The notes under the pieces were generated by a model, which saw nothing but the letters and a program-made list of their open reading frames with translations, searched no databases and was not told the origin of the DNA. A stretch of DNA of 64,000 nt from Phaeosaccion multiseriatum. Its lineage: Eukaryota > Ochrophyta, other classes. The stretch spans positions 2,356,001-2,420,000 of the forward strand of contig OZ218965.1 in NCBI GenBank assembly GCA_965112735.1. The letters run 5' to 3'. Both the position numbers and the translations under genes were made by a program. This document shows, piece by piece, positions 1-13,360 of this stretch. Positions within the stretch are counted from its first letter, which is position 1. Every line of letters starts with the position of its first letter.

Positions 1-109
1 TGGACTAACTGAGGCTGCTGATCCTCTGCAGAACTTGGATAAAAGTCGTCTTATGCGCGAATGTGTGCTCTATTTCCCGTGGGTGTTGTGTGCATGTTCT
101 CTGGCGCAG

Positions 110-1541
110 GGAGAGTACCTAAGCGACAGCAGCGATGGGAGCGGTGTAGAGACTCGCCGTGGCGTCGTCCCGGTGAGTACAGGAGAGGACGAGGCAGGCA
201 AAAGCGCTGGGGCTACTCGGAGCAGGAAAGGGGACTCTGCTGTTCAGGCAGGCAGGGGACATGAGACGGAACAGAATGATTCGATGTCTCTGCATTGGGA
301 GGGCCCCCACCACGGCCCCCGACCTCGCCTGATACAACGCCTAAACGACCCCTCCACTTTCTCCCGCTACGCCTCTCCCCACCCCCCTCCAGAGGGGCCC
401 CCTGCTGAACCTGTTTCTGACGGTGAGCGCGTGCACCGTGACGGTGGCTCTCGGCGTGGCTGTGGCGCAAGTGCTCATCGTCGTGTATCTGCGCAACGTC
501 CTCAGTGGTGCGTGCGTGCGTGTGTACGTGCATCGAACAGATTACCTGTGGATGGCACTGGAGGGAGGGGGGATATCCGCTACTGCTGCTTCTGCTGCTG
601 AAAATTGAATGCACCCCCCGCCCCTCCCCCTCTTTCACCTGCCCCTGCCTGCCCCTGGCTGATAGTGTTCTCCATGGCCCTGCGCGTGTACAACGTGCTC
701 TTCTGCTTCATCATCATCTTCACGGAGCTGGGCTGGACCAAGCTGAGCAAGAACCTCGGGCTGCTCCAGAACTGGCTCATGCGCGGGATCGCGTACGCCT
801 TGTGAGTGGCCCACTTTGGAAAGGAGGGGGGGTGGAGGGAGCTCCGAAGACGGACAAAGGACTTCAAAGGTGCATGCGTTTTCTGCCTTCGTGGAATCGA
901 ATCTGCACCTCCTGGGCTAGAGGGGGTCTCTCTCACTCACTCACTCACTCACTCACTCACTCACTCACTCACTCACTCACTCACTCACTCACTCACTCCC
1001 TCACCCCCCTGTCGTGCCCTGCCCCCCCGCTGCCCTTCAGCGTGGCGCTCCTGACTCTCGAGGAGGCCAAGGAGAGAGACTTGCCCGAGGGGGCGGCGAC
1101 GCTCTACGTGGAGGCTATCGCATACGCCCTGCTGGGGGTAGGCGGGCTCTACGCCCTCATGGGGTGAGCAGCGCGGGGGGATGGCAGTGGATGGGGGGGG
1201 GGGGGGGGGGGTCAGTGAGCAAGTGATTGGGGGGGTGAGGGCGCTTAGTATCTCGCTGGTGCTATGAATAGTCTTTCCCCAGGCACTCTGCTGCGATCTA
1301 AGACTCTGTGGGGTGGTCTCGCTTTCCTCTCTCTGTGTCTGTCTGTCTCTCTCTCCCCGTGCGTGTGCCTGTTACGTTCCTGTTACGTACCTCCCTCCCG
1401 TATGCCCCCAGGCTGTGCTGCCTGCACGCCCTTCGCGAGCGTGAGGAGGAGAGCTACATGAAGCTGGTGGAGCATCAAAGGAGGGTCCAGGCCCTCGAGG
1501 CCCACGACGACACAGGAGACGACGACAGCACGTTCCAATGA
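110..1541 (+). CDS. COPI-associated (TVP15-like) small membrane protein, 5' end not resolved
   Basis: Exons that join in phase are 110-172, 393-507, 666-801, 1041-1163 and 1412-1541 (TGA). Each is bounded by GT-AG. The product shows four hydrophobic stretches: one in exon 393-507 (LLNLFLTVSACTVTVAL), one after SMALRVYN, one ending GIAYAFVALLTL, and AYALLGVGGLYALMG. A charged, acidic cytosolic tail ends DDDSTFQ. Layout and length resemble the COPI-associated/Tvp15 family of Golgi membrane proteins, whose exact role is poorly known. The family call rests on topology and weak motif memory. The start codon is not found: the first exon may lie left of the window or in bases 30-70. The intron 802-1040 carries a (TCAC)n tract at about 930-998. 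Confidence 0.5.
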
Positions 1542-2610
1542 GGCAGGTCCTTCAAGGAGATGACGCCAGCACCTCCCCAGCGGGGAAGGAGGGATGTAGG
1601 GTTTCCGCTTCCACAAGGCGCGACAGTTTGAAGGGAGGCCCCTCGCCTCACACGCCGGCGGGGCTTAGGGTTAGCTCCATTAGGGTTAGGCTTAGGCTTA
1701 GGCTTAGGGTTAGCTCCCGGCCGGGAGGGGCGTGTGTGCCTGGTGTTGCGGAGGGACACAGAGCTTGAAGGCTGCCCACCTGGGTAAGCGGAGGCTCTGC
1801 TGTCCCCCTGGGTTAAGTCAAGGCCTGGCCCGGTTGAACACGCCCATGCCCATATGCCCGGCGTGTGGCGTGTGGCAGCCGCTATGGCACTACAAGCCCT
1901 CCGGGGCGCTTCGTTCGCAGAGAGAAGCGAGGAGCTGGCGCGCCTCGTCGCCAAGCACCGCGAGCCCCGAGGGTGCCCTCTCGCAGGCCCCTCCAGGGTC
2001 CCAAGAGAGACCTGGCCTGGCTTCGGCTGGCCTGGCTCGGCTCAGCGGAACAGGCGAGGAGGGACACACGAGCTCAACCTCAGCTGCGCAACGCGGCACC
2101 TCTCTACTTGTTACTCGCTGAGTTCGGCCGGTGCAGACCCGGCTTTCTCGGGGGGGACTTCAGTCGAAGCGATGTGAGGAAAGGCCTTAGTAGCAAGCAA
2201 AGGCAGCCTTAGCCAAACAGCCTTAGCCAAGACAGCCTTAGCCAAGACAGCCTTTAGCAGCGTGGCGACAGAACAAGGCCCTCCTCCGCAGCGCAGCGAC
2301 GCGAGAGAGAGGGGCCCGAGAGGGAGGGGCATGGCAGCGGGGGGCAGCCCAGTGTGGAGCTGTGACGTCATCGCGTGGCAGGCAGGGGAGACGTTCAGCA
2401 GACGCCACTGAGACTTGCTTTCACTTGTTGAGCTTGAGCTTGTTGGGAGAGCATGACAGCCGGCACCAACCGCAAGTCAAGGACACACGTCGCTGTATTT
2501 TTTTCTCTTTTTTTTCCCTGGGCACGACTGGTCCTGCAAAATGCACGGAGGGAAAGTGCCATGTTCTCTGCCGTTGTGTTTGACGGAAAAAGAAAAGAGT
2601 GTCACAGCTG
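1542..2610. other. Intergenic region with short repeats
   Basis: No convincing coding exon is seen between two convergent genes. It holds a short degenerate telomere-like patch at 1663-1713, mixing TTAGGG and TTAGGC units, and a short tandem of CAGCCTTAGCCAA-like units at about 2199-2262. The small open frames here look random. Confidence 0.5.
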
Positions 2611-4605
2611 CTAACGGACCGCCTCGGCTCTGCCGTGCCCATGTGCCTGCCCATGTGCCTGCCCATATGCCTGCCCATATGCCTGCCCATGTACCTGCCC
2701 ATGTGCCTGCCCATATGCCTGCCCGCTGTGCCCGTAGCCTCGGGTCATGACCGTTTTGGTCCCAAAAGTTTTATAGGCTCCACCCCCACTCCCCTCTCCA
2801 GCGTGCTGCCCTTGACCCCAGTGATGCTCCTCCTCCTTCTCCTCCTTCTCCTTCTCCTCCTCCTCCTCCTCCCCTGCCCGTCCCGCCTCCGGGCCGCCCA
2901 GCTGCATTTCCCTTGCGCTGACCGCCTCGAACATACCCATATGCTTGCCCCCGTCCAGCTCGAACCGTTTGCAGCGCGGATCGGAGCCTGCGCTAAGCTT
3001 GCCCCCCCCCCCCGCGCACAAGATGGCTCTGGTCCCGTCCGCTGCTGCGATGAGAGCCTCCTGCGGTAGCACCCGCGCCTCCCTCCGCGCAACCCCCCTG
3101 TAGCCCCACACCGCGCCGCCAGCACCTCCAGCACCTCCAGCACCTGTCCCCTCCCCCACCAGGAGTAGCGCCCTCTTTCCTTTATGCCCGGCCTCCTGCC
3201 GTGACCTTGCTGCTGCTACCGCTGCTGCCTCTCCGCTGCCCCTGCACCACGAAGGCCTCCCCTTCATTACCGTTCCCCTCTTGCCGCAAGAGTCCCGCTG
3301 CTTCCCGCCGTAGCCCCACCCCCCCGGGCTTCCACCTCCGCCCCCTTCTCCCTCAGGCCCTGCCCTTCGGACCTGCATGTCGTCCACCACCCCGTCCCTC
3401 AAAGCTCCGGATGGCAGCAGAGGGCCTGCGCTGAAGAGCGTGTCTCGCAGCTCCTCCGAGCCGTCGCCTCCCTCTTCTTCCTCCTTTGGGGCCTGACACC
3501 AACAGCACAGCAACGCACAGGGAGGAGCGAGCACAGAGATGCATGAGAGTCCTGTCTGTTTACCTGTACTCTACCCTACCCTGCCCATACACCTCCACCC
3601 CGCCCTGCCCTGCCCATGTACCTCTAACCTGTCCAGCCCTTCCCACATACCTCCCTGCCTCACCTCTGCTGCCTCCCCCCGCCGCCGCTCCCGCCCTCTC
3701 TGCAGCGTGCTTTCCTTCACGGGCACCACGGCGAGGCCTTTGTGGTGCTTGACCTTGCCGAAGCACTTGATGCAGTACGGGGCACGGCAATCGGGGCACC
3801 ACAGCGCCGCAGACGACCGCCGACAGAGGCAGCAAGGGATGGCTGCCTCCTCCTCCCCCCCCTCCTCCTCCTCCTCCTCCTCCTCCTCCTCCTCCTCGCC
3901 TCTGCGCCTGAGCTGCTGTACCCTCCCCTGCCGCGCTGTGCTAGGGACTCCTTCCCCCGCCATAGCCGACGAGTGGCGCACGACTTGTCCTCCTCCGCCA
4001 CCGCCGTTCATGTTTGGAAACTGAGCTCGATCTCCTTGCTCCCCCCCGTCCCTCGGAGTGGAGGCTCCTCCTCCCCCCTCCCCTCCCCAGGACTGCTGCA
4101 TCTTGGTCTCGGCGCTGGTGCTCCCGCTCAGGTCGCGGTAGTGGCCCTCCCCGCCTGCCTTTGCCCCTCCCTCCCCTCCCTCCCCTCCCTCCCCTCCCTC
4201 CCCTCCCTCCTCTCCCTCCCCTCCCTCCTCTCGCGCCGAGGAGAGGGCCTTCTCCTCTGCCCGGAAGTTCATGGGCCGCACCTTGCCGCCAATCTGCACT
4301 CTCCTCCTCCTCACCGCTAGCTGCCTCATGTGCGCCTGTACCAGCAACGCCGCTTCCCCCGTGCTCATGGCCTTCTTTGCCCCCACGTGCTGCCACTCGG
4401 GCAGAGCCGCCACAGGCACGGAGCCATCAGAGCCGTCACTGTCCTCCTGTTTGCTCCTCCCGAGACTGAGACTGAGCCGCTTCGTCTGCATGAGGTTGCA
4501 TGTGTGCTCGGGCCTTGCGTCCGCCAAGGGCTTGCAGCGCCTGACCCAGGCGGGGGGCCACTCCCTGTACGGCACCACCGTGCTGTTCACCATGTTGTCC
4601 GTGTC

Positions 4606-4641
<36 letters not shown>

Positions 4642-5733
4642 CTCGTTGCCAGGGCCATGGCCCAGCAGCGCCCTACCCCCTCCTCCCGCCGCGGCGGGGT
4701 GCTGGAGAGGCTGGGGGCGCGGTGCAGAAGGGCCTGTCGCGGCCCCCGTCCCGAAGAAGGAGCCCATGCCCGGCACGGAGCTCTCTACGCTCTCCCCTGC
4801 CTCCTCCACCCTACCCTGGCACATGTCCACGGGCCCCTGGAGAGGCGCTGCCTCTGCCCCTCCCGACGGAGACGGGTGCTGCGAGCGGTGCGCATCGAGC
4901 AAGCGGCTGGTGGGCTGGTGGCCCCCTCTCTGGGCCGGGAAAAGCAAAGAGTCCGCCGCGCTGCCAGCGGGCTGAGACAGGTGAGAGAGGCTTGTGGACT
5001 GGTACCAGCTGGCGGAGGCGCCTTCCATGAGCGGGAGAGAGCCCAGCAGGGCCTGGCCCGATGTCCCGGCCCCTCCCTTGGATGCACCGCCCAGGCTTGA
5101 CCCCCCTCGGCTTCCTGCCCCGCTCCCTGATGATGCCTGCCTTGCCCCCCCTTCCCGGCTTTTTGGTCCACCCGGCCCCCCTGCACTGGCGGGGCTCGGG
5201 CTGACCCTGGCGCCGCCCCCCAGTATCCTTGCTGCCGCTGCCTTCACCGCCGCCGCTGCTTGCTCCTCCTCCTCTCGCCGGGCCAGGATTTGGTTTGCCA
5301 GCGCCACAAAGGCCCCCCCTCCCTTGCTCAGCAGCCCCAGTCGCTCCATCAACAGTCCCCAAGCCACCGTGAAGCGGTCGCTCGTGAGGGAAGAGCAGCC
5401 CATAGAGTGTCGTACCCACTCCTGCTCGGCCTCATCCGCCATCTCAGCCTCCGTCAGCACAATATGCCCTTCGTCATGGGCGACCTTTAGAGTACGCGTC
5501 AATAGCCCGATGTAGGTGGGCTTCCCCATGCACACGGCGTCCCCCTGCTTGGCTATGCGCATCGAGCTCTTCCACAGGTCCTTGAGCGCCTGCCGCACCT
5601 GGGGCTTCTGCATCACGGCCTGCCTCTCGTCCGCCGTCCATTGCCTCCCCCCTCTTGGGTCGTGATCGTACCCGTCCCAGGAGCCGAGAGACACGTCGTC
5701 TCCCCCCCCCCGCCCCAAGCTGTAGGCCCCCAT
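2611..5733 (-). CDS. Large low-complexity protein with B-box-like zinc finger and IQ-like motif
   Basis: Two minus-strand exons, 5733-3664 and 3492-2611, join in phase 0 over a GT-AG intron to give about 983 residues. Residues about 25-130 form a helical globular region (QWTADERQAVMQKPQV onward) that I do not recognise. Near residues 458-480 is an IQ-like calmodulin-binding motif (ALLVQAHMRQLAVRRRR). Near residues 632-671 is a Cys/His cluster (CCLC, CPDC, CIKC, then HH), spaced like a B-box zinc finger. Most of the rest is Gly-, Glu- or Ser-rich. The C-terminus is a GQAYGQAHGQ repeat coming from 12-bp units at 2640-2725. The start is the ATG 133 bp from the divergent gene on the plus strand, so the two probably share a promoter. 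Function is unknown; extra introns in the low-complexity parts are possible. Confidence 0.6.
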
Positions 5734-5865
5734 CTTCTCTGATGAATAAAAAAATGCTAGAAAACATCAAAACAAGCTCCGGCGGCGGCGAAACTGTCAA
5801 ATGACTTACTGTACTTGGCCGTTCTCCCCCTCTGCGACTGGCTTGAAAGCTTCAAAGGACATGAG
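5734..5865. promoter_or_regulatory. Bidirectional promoter region
   Basis: This 132-bp gap separates the start codons of two head-to-head genes. It is more AT-rich than its surroundings, with AATAAAAAAATG near 5744. The shared-promoter role is inferred from geometry only. Confidence 0.4.
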
Positions 5866-8800
5866 ATGAGGGAAATTGAGCCCTTGTTGATCCCCATAAA
5901 CGGCCATGCATACAGGGAAGTAAGCAGCAGCCGGGGCTCATCCCTGCCTCGGCTGCTGTGCGTCCTCATGCTCAACTTCGCGTGCCTGCTGCTGCCACTG
6001 CTCGCAGAGGCAAGCAACTCCCTTCTTGCTGTCCAGGGGCACGACTTCCATGTCGAAGGGAGAACACGGGTGGGGCATGGAGGGACGGTGGGCCGGCAGC
6101 AGCAGCAGCGGCGGCGGCGGCAGCAGCAGCAGGAGCAGGACCTTGGCAGGCTCAACGTGACAGAAGTGCCAGTGGCCGACTCTCCTGCGTCGCTCGCACT
6201 GGCCTTCGAGTGGAATGGGGAGTCCTTTGACGCCACCCTCGCACATGACCCTCAGTCGGCGCAGCTGCTTCCGGGGGCCATGCTCAGAGCCACCCCCGGT
6301 GGGGGCGAGAGGCCAGTCCGCCCCACATTGTACTCGGGCAAGGCCGTGCGGCGTGGGGCTGGGGACGGACAAGCGGGGCTCGCCGCGGCAATGGAGCTTG
6401 GCGGAGGAGACTACGCCCTGAGTTTTCAGTGGGACGGAGAAACGCACGTTGTTTTGCCGCGCTGGTACGAGGGGCAGCGAGGAGGCGCAGACGTCCGGGG
6501 GGCGCCCGAGAACCGGGCAACTCACGTGATCAGTCGGGCCTTAGGGGGCGGCGAGGCCGAGGTAGCCGCGGGAGGAGGCAGTGAGTGTGAGGGGCCGCTC
6601 TTCGCAGGCTGCCCGGCCTCCACGAAGACCCTCCAGGTGGGCGTGTTGGTGGACGCGGGGTACGCCAAGGCCCTCACGGGATACGGCACAGACCCAAGTG
6701 GCAACGAGTACAGCAAGTACCGCTCAGGGGCAGGGGGAGGAGTTGTCACCGCCTCCAGCGCCGTGGCGCAGGTGGAGGCGCACGTGCAGAGCAGTTTTGG
6801 GCTCATCAACGCGCTCCTCACCCCAAGGACCAACGTGGTGCTCCAGCTGGCGAGGCTCGAGGTCAGGCTGGAGGCGCACTCGCACTTGGAGGGGGGGGGT
6901 GGGAGTGAGGAAGCATGGAATCAGGAGCCGCTGGACATCACAAGGGCCGGACTGGACAGGGCGGCGTGGGGCTGCCCGAGCAGCACGGAGGGGGGGCTTG
7001 GCGCTCCAGGGGCGGGGCCGCAAGCTGACCACCTCAAGGTCAGCAGGGCGGCGCAAGCCCGTGTGTGTGTGTGTGTGTGCATGTGTGTGTGTGCATAGGA
7101 GTGTGTGTGTGTGCATAGGAGTGTGTGATGTGTGCGTCTGTGTATGTGTTTGAACACATGTGCGAGGCAGAGGCTGCCCTTCTGCTGAGTCTCACTCTGT
7201 CATCATGCCCTGTGTCCGCCCGGCCTTCTGTCCGACTAAACTGTCCCCCCTCAGACTCTGGAGCACCTCTCGCGCTGGAGATGGACACGGCCCAGGGACC
7301 AGCAGTTCGGTACGTAGTCGCTACTTGGTACATGGGAGTTGCTCAGTCGACGGTTGAAGGAGACCTTACGAGAGGCCTCCTCTGCTGCCTGCTCTCCCTC
7401 GCACACGACACGAGACCGGTCCTGCTCCATGTCCGTGATTGATCGATCGATCCGGCGGTGTCTGCTGTAGCTACACCTCATGCCTGCAGCCTTTGTGGAG
7501 CCTCTGTGGAGCCTCTGTGGAGCCTCTGTGGAGCCTTTGAGTGCCTACCCCTTCCTCTGCCTCTGTTGATTTGGCCAATTTCCCGCTCCGTGCCCGCCCT
7601 CACGCGCCAACGCGCTCCAACACACGCCCATACATGCCCACAGGCCTCTGGCACCTGCTCACCAACTGCTACAGCGGCGATCCCAGCGAAGGCAGCGGCC
7701 CTGCCCCGAGCGGTATGGGGACTGAGGGTGTGAGCAGTATCGGGGTCATAATCGACGGTCTGAGCTACGAGGCGGCCGCCTGTGATGATGGCAGAGCCGT
7801 GGGATGGAGCTCGCTCCCTCCCCCCTCGCAGGACGCCGCTGGGAGTGAGCCCCCCGGATGGCAGCTGATGGGCAGGGAGATAGGCCGGAGCTTGGGCGGG
7901 GACGACTGGCTGAGTGTGGCGAGTCAGCGGAGTATGTGCAGCAGCATCGGGTACAAGCTCGAGGACTGCTTCGTGGTGAGTTTCAAAAGTCAAGAGGGCC
8001 GGCAGAACGAAGGACTCATCCACCCATCCGCCCATGTGCTGCTTTTTCTCCTCTCTTGTGCTCTGCTCTGCTCAGCCCTGCCCTGCCCTGCTCTGCTAAT
8101 GACGTCATGCTGCTGTGCCCCGCCCCCCCAGGACGCCCGCCCAGACTGCACCGTCGGATCTTCGGAGCCGCTCGGCGAGGCGTGTGGCGAGGATGGGGAG
8201 TGCCAGTCTCTCCCACCGTCAGCTGCCATCCGCTCCGTCCCGTTGGTCCCCTCCCCTGACTGTGCCCTCCACCGACACAGAGCGCTCCACGCGCGACGCA
8301 GACGCAGCGCTGCCGTATCACCACTGGCTGTTGTATCACCAACTGCTGTGACGGTGTTCGCCCCTTTCCGCGACGAGGTGTTGCGTGTGGGCAGCTCTGC
8401 GCTTCTCTCGTGGACCTCTCCGGCGGTGGGGGGCTCCTCTCCGAAGGTTGCGCTGTACCTCAAGGCCCTGTCCCCCGGGGCCGCATCGCCACAGCAAAGA
8501 CAAGGCGAGGGGAAGGCTCGGCTACTCACGGCCTCGGCGCTAGGGAGCGGGGGGACACATCACTTGCTGTGGGAGGTGCGGCCCATCGACGACGTCCTGG
8601 GGTGAGAGCGAAGGAGCGAAAGACAGGGTCAGGGTCAGGGTCAGGGTCAGGGTCAGGGCCATGGTCAGGGTCAGGGTCAGAGTCAGGGCCAGGGTCAGGG
8701 TCAGGGTCAGAGTCAGGGCCAGGGTCAGGGTCAGGTTCAGTTTCAGTGTCACGACCAGGGCAACGGTCAGGATCAGGGTAGTCTGTCTCTTGTCAAGGCA

Positions 8801-11800
8801 CGCGCAGAGAAATGGGCTCCCCCCCCCCCTGGGGCCGGGCATATGGTGAAAGGATCCCGCTGCTTCCCCTACACCCATCCCGGGGGAGAACAGGACACGC
8901 CTGAGGAAGCATCACTGTTCGCTGACACTCCTCTCCCCCCCCCCCCCCTCCACTACCCTCCTCTTCCTCTTCCTCCTCCTGCTACTGCTGCTGCTGCTCC
9001 AGCTACTATGTGATCGAGCTGCTGTACACCCCTTCCTCCTCCTCCTCCTCCTCCTCCTCCTCCTCCTCCTCCTCCTCCTCCTCCTCCCCGCTCGGCTCTG
9101 GCCCCATGGTCGTGCAAAGCGCCCCCTTCGTGCTTGAGGCGGCGAGGGCCCTCGAGTTCACTGACTTACTGGAGCCGCCCCCAGAGGACGGCCAGGAGCG
9201 CCGTGCAGCGTGGACCTCCCAGGGGGGCATCGAGAGCGTCTCACTATCTCTCCACAGGCACAGGCATCGAGAGGACGAGGACGAGGTGAGTGTGCATGCT
9301 TCCCTTCTGCTTCAGTGCTTCCCTCCTCCTTCAGTGCGAGTGGCCGCTTCAGAGGCCTGCTTCCGCTTCGCTCTGTCGCTCGAGAGGCGGCCCCGGTATA
9401 TGCCATGACGCCCACCCGCACAGCTCCAATCGCCAAGGAGGGGCTCGAATGTCCCTCTTGGTCTTCCACCTCGTCAACATCCGTTATCATTCGCCCCTTC
9501 CCCGCTGACTCTCGACTGCACGCCCCTCCATTCCTTCCCGTTCCCCTCCCCTCCCCAGCCCGAGGCCGCTCCTTTGGATCTAGGAATGTATCCCGCCGGC
9601 CTGGGCAGTACAGGTGTGCGCTGGGTGGTGCCCAGCAGCCTGCTCGCCCCCTCGGGACAGACAAAGCCTGAGGCTGCGCTCTACTCGCTGCGCGTCTCGT
9701 CGGCGGAGCACTACAGACAGAAACAGGTGTGTCCCGGGGAGGCATTGCCCCGAGGGGGCATTGTCCCAAGGGGGAAGCAGAGCTGGCCTCGCTGCGGCTG
9801 CTGTGCTGCTGAGGTCTGACCCTAACCCTCCACGCGCTTGGGCCGCCCATATCCACTTTCGTACCCAACATTCCGCCGTCCTACCCACCCCACAGGTGCA
9901 TGCCGACTCGGAGCCCTTCCTGGTGCTTGCCCCCTCCGCTGCTGCTGGTGATGTAGCTGAGCTGCGCTTCCTCAGCCCCACCCTCAACGCCTTCATCCCC
10001 AGGGGGGCTGCCTTCCGAGTGTCTTGGAGCAGCCCCCTCTCGGGCCAGGTCAAGGTAAGCCCTACGCCGTGGCCACCATGACCACCATGACCACCATGAC
10101 CACCATGACCACCATGACCACTGGGCCACTGGACCGGCCGCGCTGCCTCAATTCCCTCTCCTTATATCTCAGTCCTCCACTTACATCCCCTCCACTGCCA
10201 TCCCCTCCACTGCCCCCCCCCCCAGCTCACACTACGCAACATATGGCGCAAAGACCCCGTTTCCACCCTGCTGGAGTCTTGGAGCACCAACTCCTTCGTG
10301 TGGCACGTGGACCCCGGCCTAAGCACGGGCTCGGGCTACTTCCTCTCCCTGTCTGTGTCTCTGCCGCTGGCTCCTGCTGAGGCTGCCTCTGCCTCTGCCT
10401 CTGCCTCTGCTGACTCGGCGGCGCCCATCCTCACTGCTGTGTCGGGGCTGTTCAGCGTGACTCCCCTGCAGCCGAGACTCAGGCTCAATGACGCCTTCGC
10501 GGGACAGGGCGGCGACGTGTGGGTGTCCGGCAGCATGGCGACTGTGGGGTTCGTGAGCCAGGGGCCGGTGAGTGAGTGAGTAAGGGAGTGACTGACTGAG
10601 TGAGTGAGTGAGTGAGTGAGTGAGTGAGGGAGGGAGGGAGGGAGGGAGAGAGGGAGCGAGTGAGGGAGGGAGGGAGGGAGGGAAGGAGTGAGTGAGTGAG
10701 TGAGTGAGTGAGTGAGTGAGTGAGTGAGTGAGTGAGTGATCCAGGGGCGTGAGTGAGTCAGTGAGTCAGTGAGTCAGTGCGGCTTCAATCGAATAGAGCG
10801 CTCTTTCTGTGCAGCTCACTCCACGTCCCTCTTCGCCCCTGCTGCTGTGTTCTGCCCCCCATCCGCTGCCACCCCCCATCCCCACGTCCACTGCCATCCC
10901 CCCTCAGGTGGGCGAGGTCCGTGTGGAGCTGCTGCACGACGACGAGCAAGGCCCGCTGCACTACCGCACTCACACGCTGCTCCAGGACTTGGGCTCCGAT
11001 GACGACCCGCTGTCCCTGCAGCTGCCGCCCGCTCTGCCTCCCTCGCTGCCGGACGGGGACGGTTACGTGCTCCGCCTCACGCCTCTGCGCCACCCCCAGG
11101 CCAGGGCCACGAGCAAGCCCTTCCGCGTGTCGAGCCGCGTGCCCTCGAGCTGGGAGAGAGAGGCGCCCCTCCTGTCATTGCTTGGGTCTTTTGAGGAGGC
11201 CCAAGCGGGCCAAGAGGGCCCGGTTTCCTCAAGGAGCGCGAGTGCGGTCCTGACGATACCCCCAGGACGAGGCGGAGAGCAGGACGGGGACGGGGACGGG
11301 GACGGGGAGGGGGAGGGCAGCGCACGCGCACCAGCACCCGTGGCGTTGACAGCGGGGGTGGAGGCTTCCCTGCGGTGGCTGAGCAGGCACGTACCCACGG
11401 TGAATGCGGCTCTACTCGGCCCCGACGGAGCCGAGCTGCTCCTCCTCCTCGACGGGGCAGGCAACCAGGGCCACCTCACGCTCGAGCTTCCCTTCCTCTC
11501 CGGAGAGGGAGGGGGCGAGGGCAAGGGCAGGGGGAGGAGAGAGAGCCAACGGGAGAGCCTTGCTTTGGCCATGGCGTCGGCGTCTGTGCCGGTGTCCGCG
11601 TCGGCATGCGCGAGTGGTAGGGGCACCCCCGCCGCGCTGGCCCTCTCCTCCGCCACTTTCAGGTACGGTATAGTCGTGCGGTGTGTGCCGCCGGGGGCTC
11701 CGCTCTATGCGAAAGAGTCCAAGTCCTTGCTGTTGCCCACCACTCTGACTTGGCTGCTCCATCACCAACTGCTGCTGTCCTCACCAACTGCTGCTGCTGG

Positions 11801-13313
11801 TGCCCCTTCGGGCCCTCCCTCAGTGTGCGCGTGTGGAGCTCCGTGGACGAGTCTGTGGGTTTCCGCTCCCCTCCGTTCTCTGTGCAGTGCCCGGCCTTGG
11901 ATGACCAACACGTCTCCCTAACGGTGCAGCTCGCCTCTCCGTCTCCCGTGTGGGGGGTCGGCTCCACTCAGCAGGTGAGACTCTTCTGCCCGCCATGTAG
12001 TGCCATCTGCTGCCTCGCCCCCTCCCTTCAATGCCCTTCTGACCTGCCCTCCCCCTCCCCCCGTGGCAGATATCTTGGAGCTCGAGGGGCGTGTCTCGGC
12101 CTGTGCGCCTCTCCCTCAAAGTGGAGCAACGCCAGAGCTCCGACAGGGGCTGGAGCGCCCCCGCCCCCCCCCCCGCCGCGGTGGTGGTGCTGGCGGACGG
12201 GCTGGCCAGCAAGGGGACCATGGCGTGGACCGTGCAGCTGCCAGAAGGCCTCGAGGGTAGTATGGATGACTTGTTTTTCTCGCCGCTGCCGGGCAAGAGC
12301 CCTTTCCGCGGCACGCTGACGGCAAGCGTGGCCGACGAGACGGACATTGGGGCCGAGGTCGAGGCAGAGGTCAGTGTCGATATCGAGATGCCTCCTGCGC
12401 TGCGCTTCGAGGGCAGGGCCGCCAACGCGTCTGTGGAGGAGTGGGATAAGGGAGGCGTGTACGAGGTGGAGTGGCGCACGGCGGGCGGAAAGGACTTTGA
12501 GGTAGGTAGGGTAGGGTAGGGTGGAGACAAGCGGTAAAGGGGTGGCCCCGCTTGTATACCTATCTGAGGCAGTCGAATACCCTTCCTCCCCCAATCCCTT
12601 TGCGGTGTTGGAGCAGGTCCAGCTGCAGCTGTTCCAAGGTACCCCGCGGGCGCGCACGACAGACGGACGCGACTGTGTCGCCCCTCGCACGGCAACAAGT
12701 AACGCCACTGGCGGCAGTCGCAGCCCGGCAGAGGAGGTGTGTCTCCCCCACCCGCTGAGCCCACGGCACGGCCGCTGCTTGGCGCAAGGGGAGGGCGAGG
12801 GGGAGGGGGGTGGACTGCAATTGACCCCCTGTGCGGAGGAGAGCGCTTCGATGCAGCTGCTGCTAGTACCGCCGCCCCTCGCGGAGGGCCAACAGCAGCC
12901 TGCGGCGGGAGGGAGGGACACGCTCCCCAGCAGCGAGGGCAAGTGGAGGGTGGTGCTGCCCAGGGACGAGCAGGCGCTGCCCCCGGTGGGAGACAGCGGC
13001 TTCTTCTGGAGGGTGAGTGGGCGGCGCTTTGGAGGAGGAAGCTCTTCGGGCGAAACTTGGCCACCTTCTTGCTTGTGCATGCCGACCCTCCCCGTTGAGG
13101 GTGGCCTCTCCCTTCTCTAGTCTCATCATCCCCTCCCCGCCCCGACCCGTGCAGCTGGTGTCCACCACAGACCCCGAGGTGTACGCGTTGAGTCCTCCCT
13201 TCTCTATCGGAGTGGGCGCCTCTTACTTGTCCTTCGACCTCCCCACGGCAACAGAGGGGGTGGTGGCGGCTGTGGCGGCTCTCGCGGGCATCGAAGAGAG
13301 TCGGCTCGTTCAA

Positions 13314-13360
<47 letters not shown>

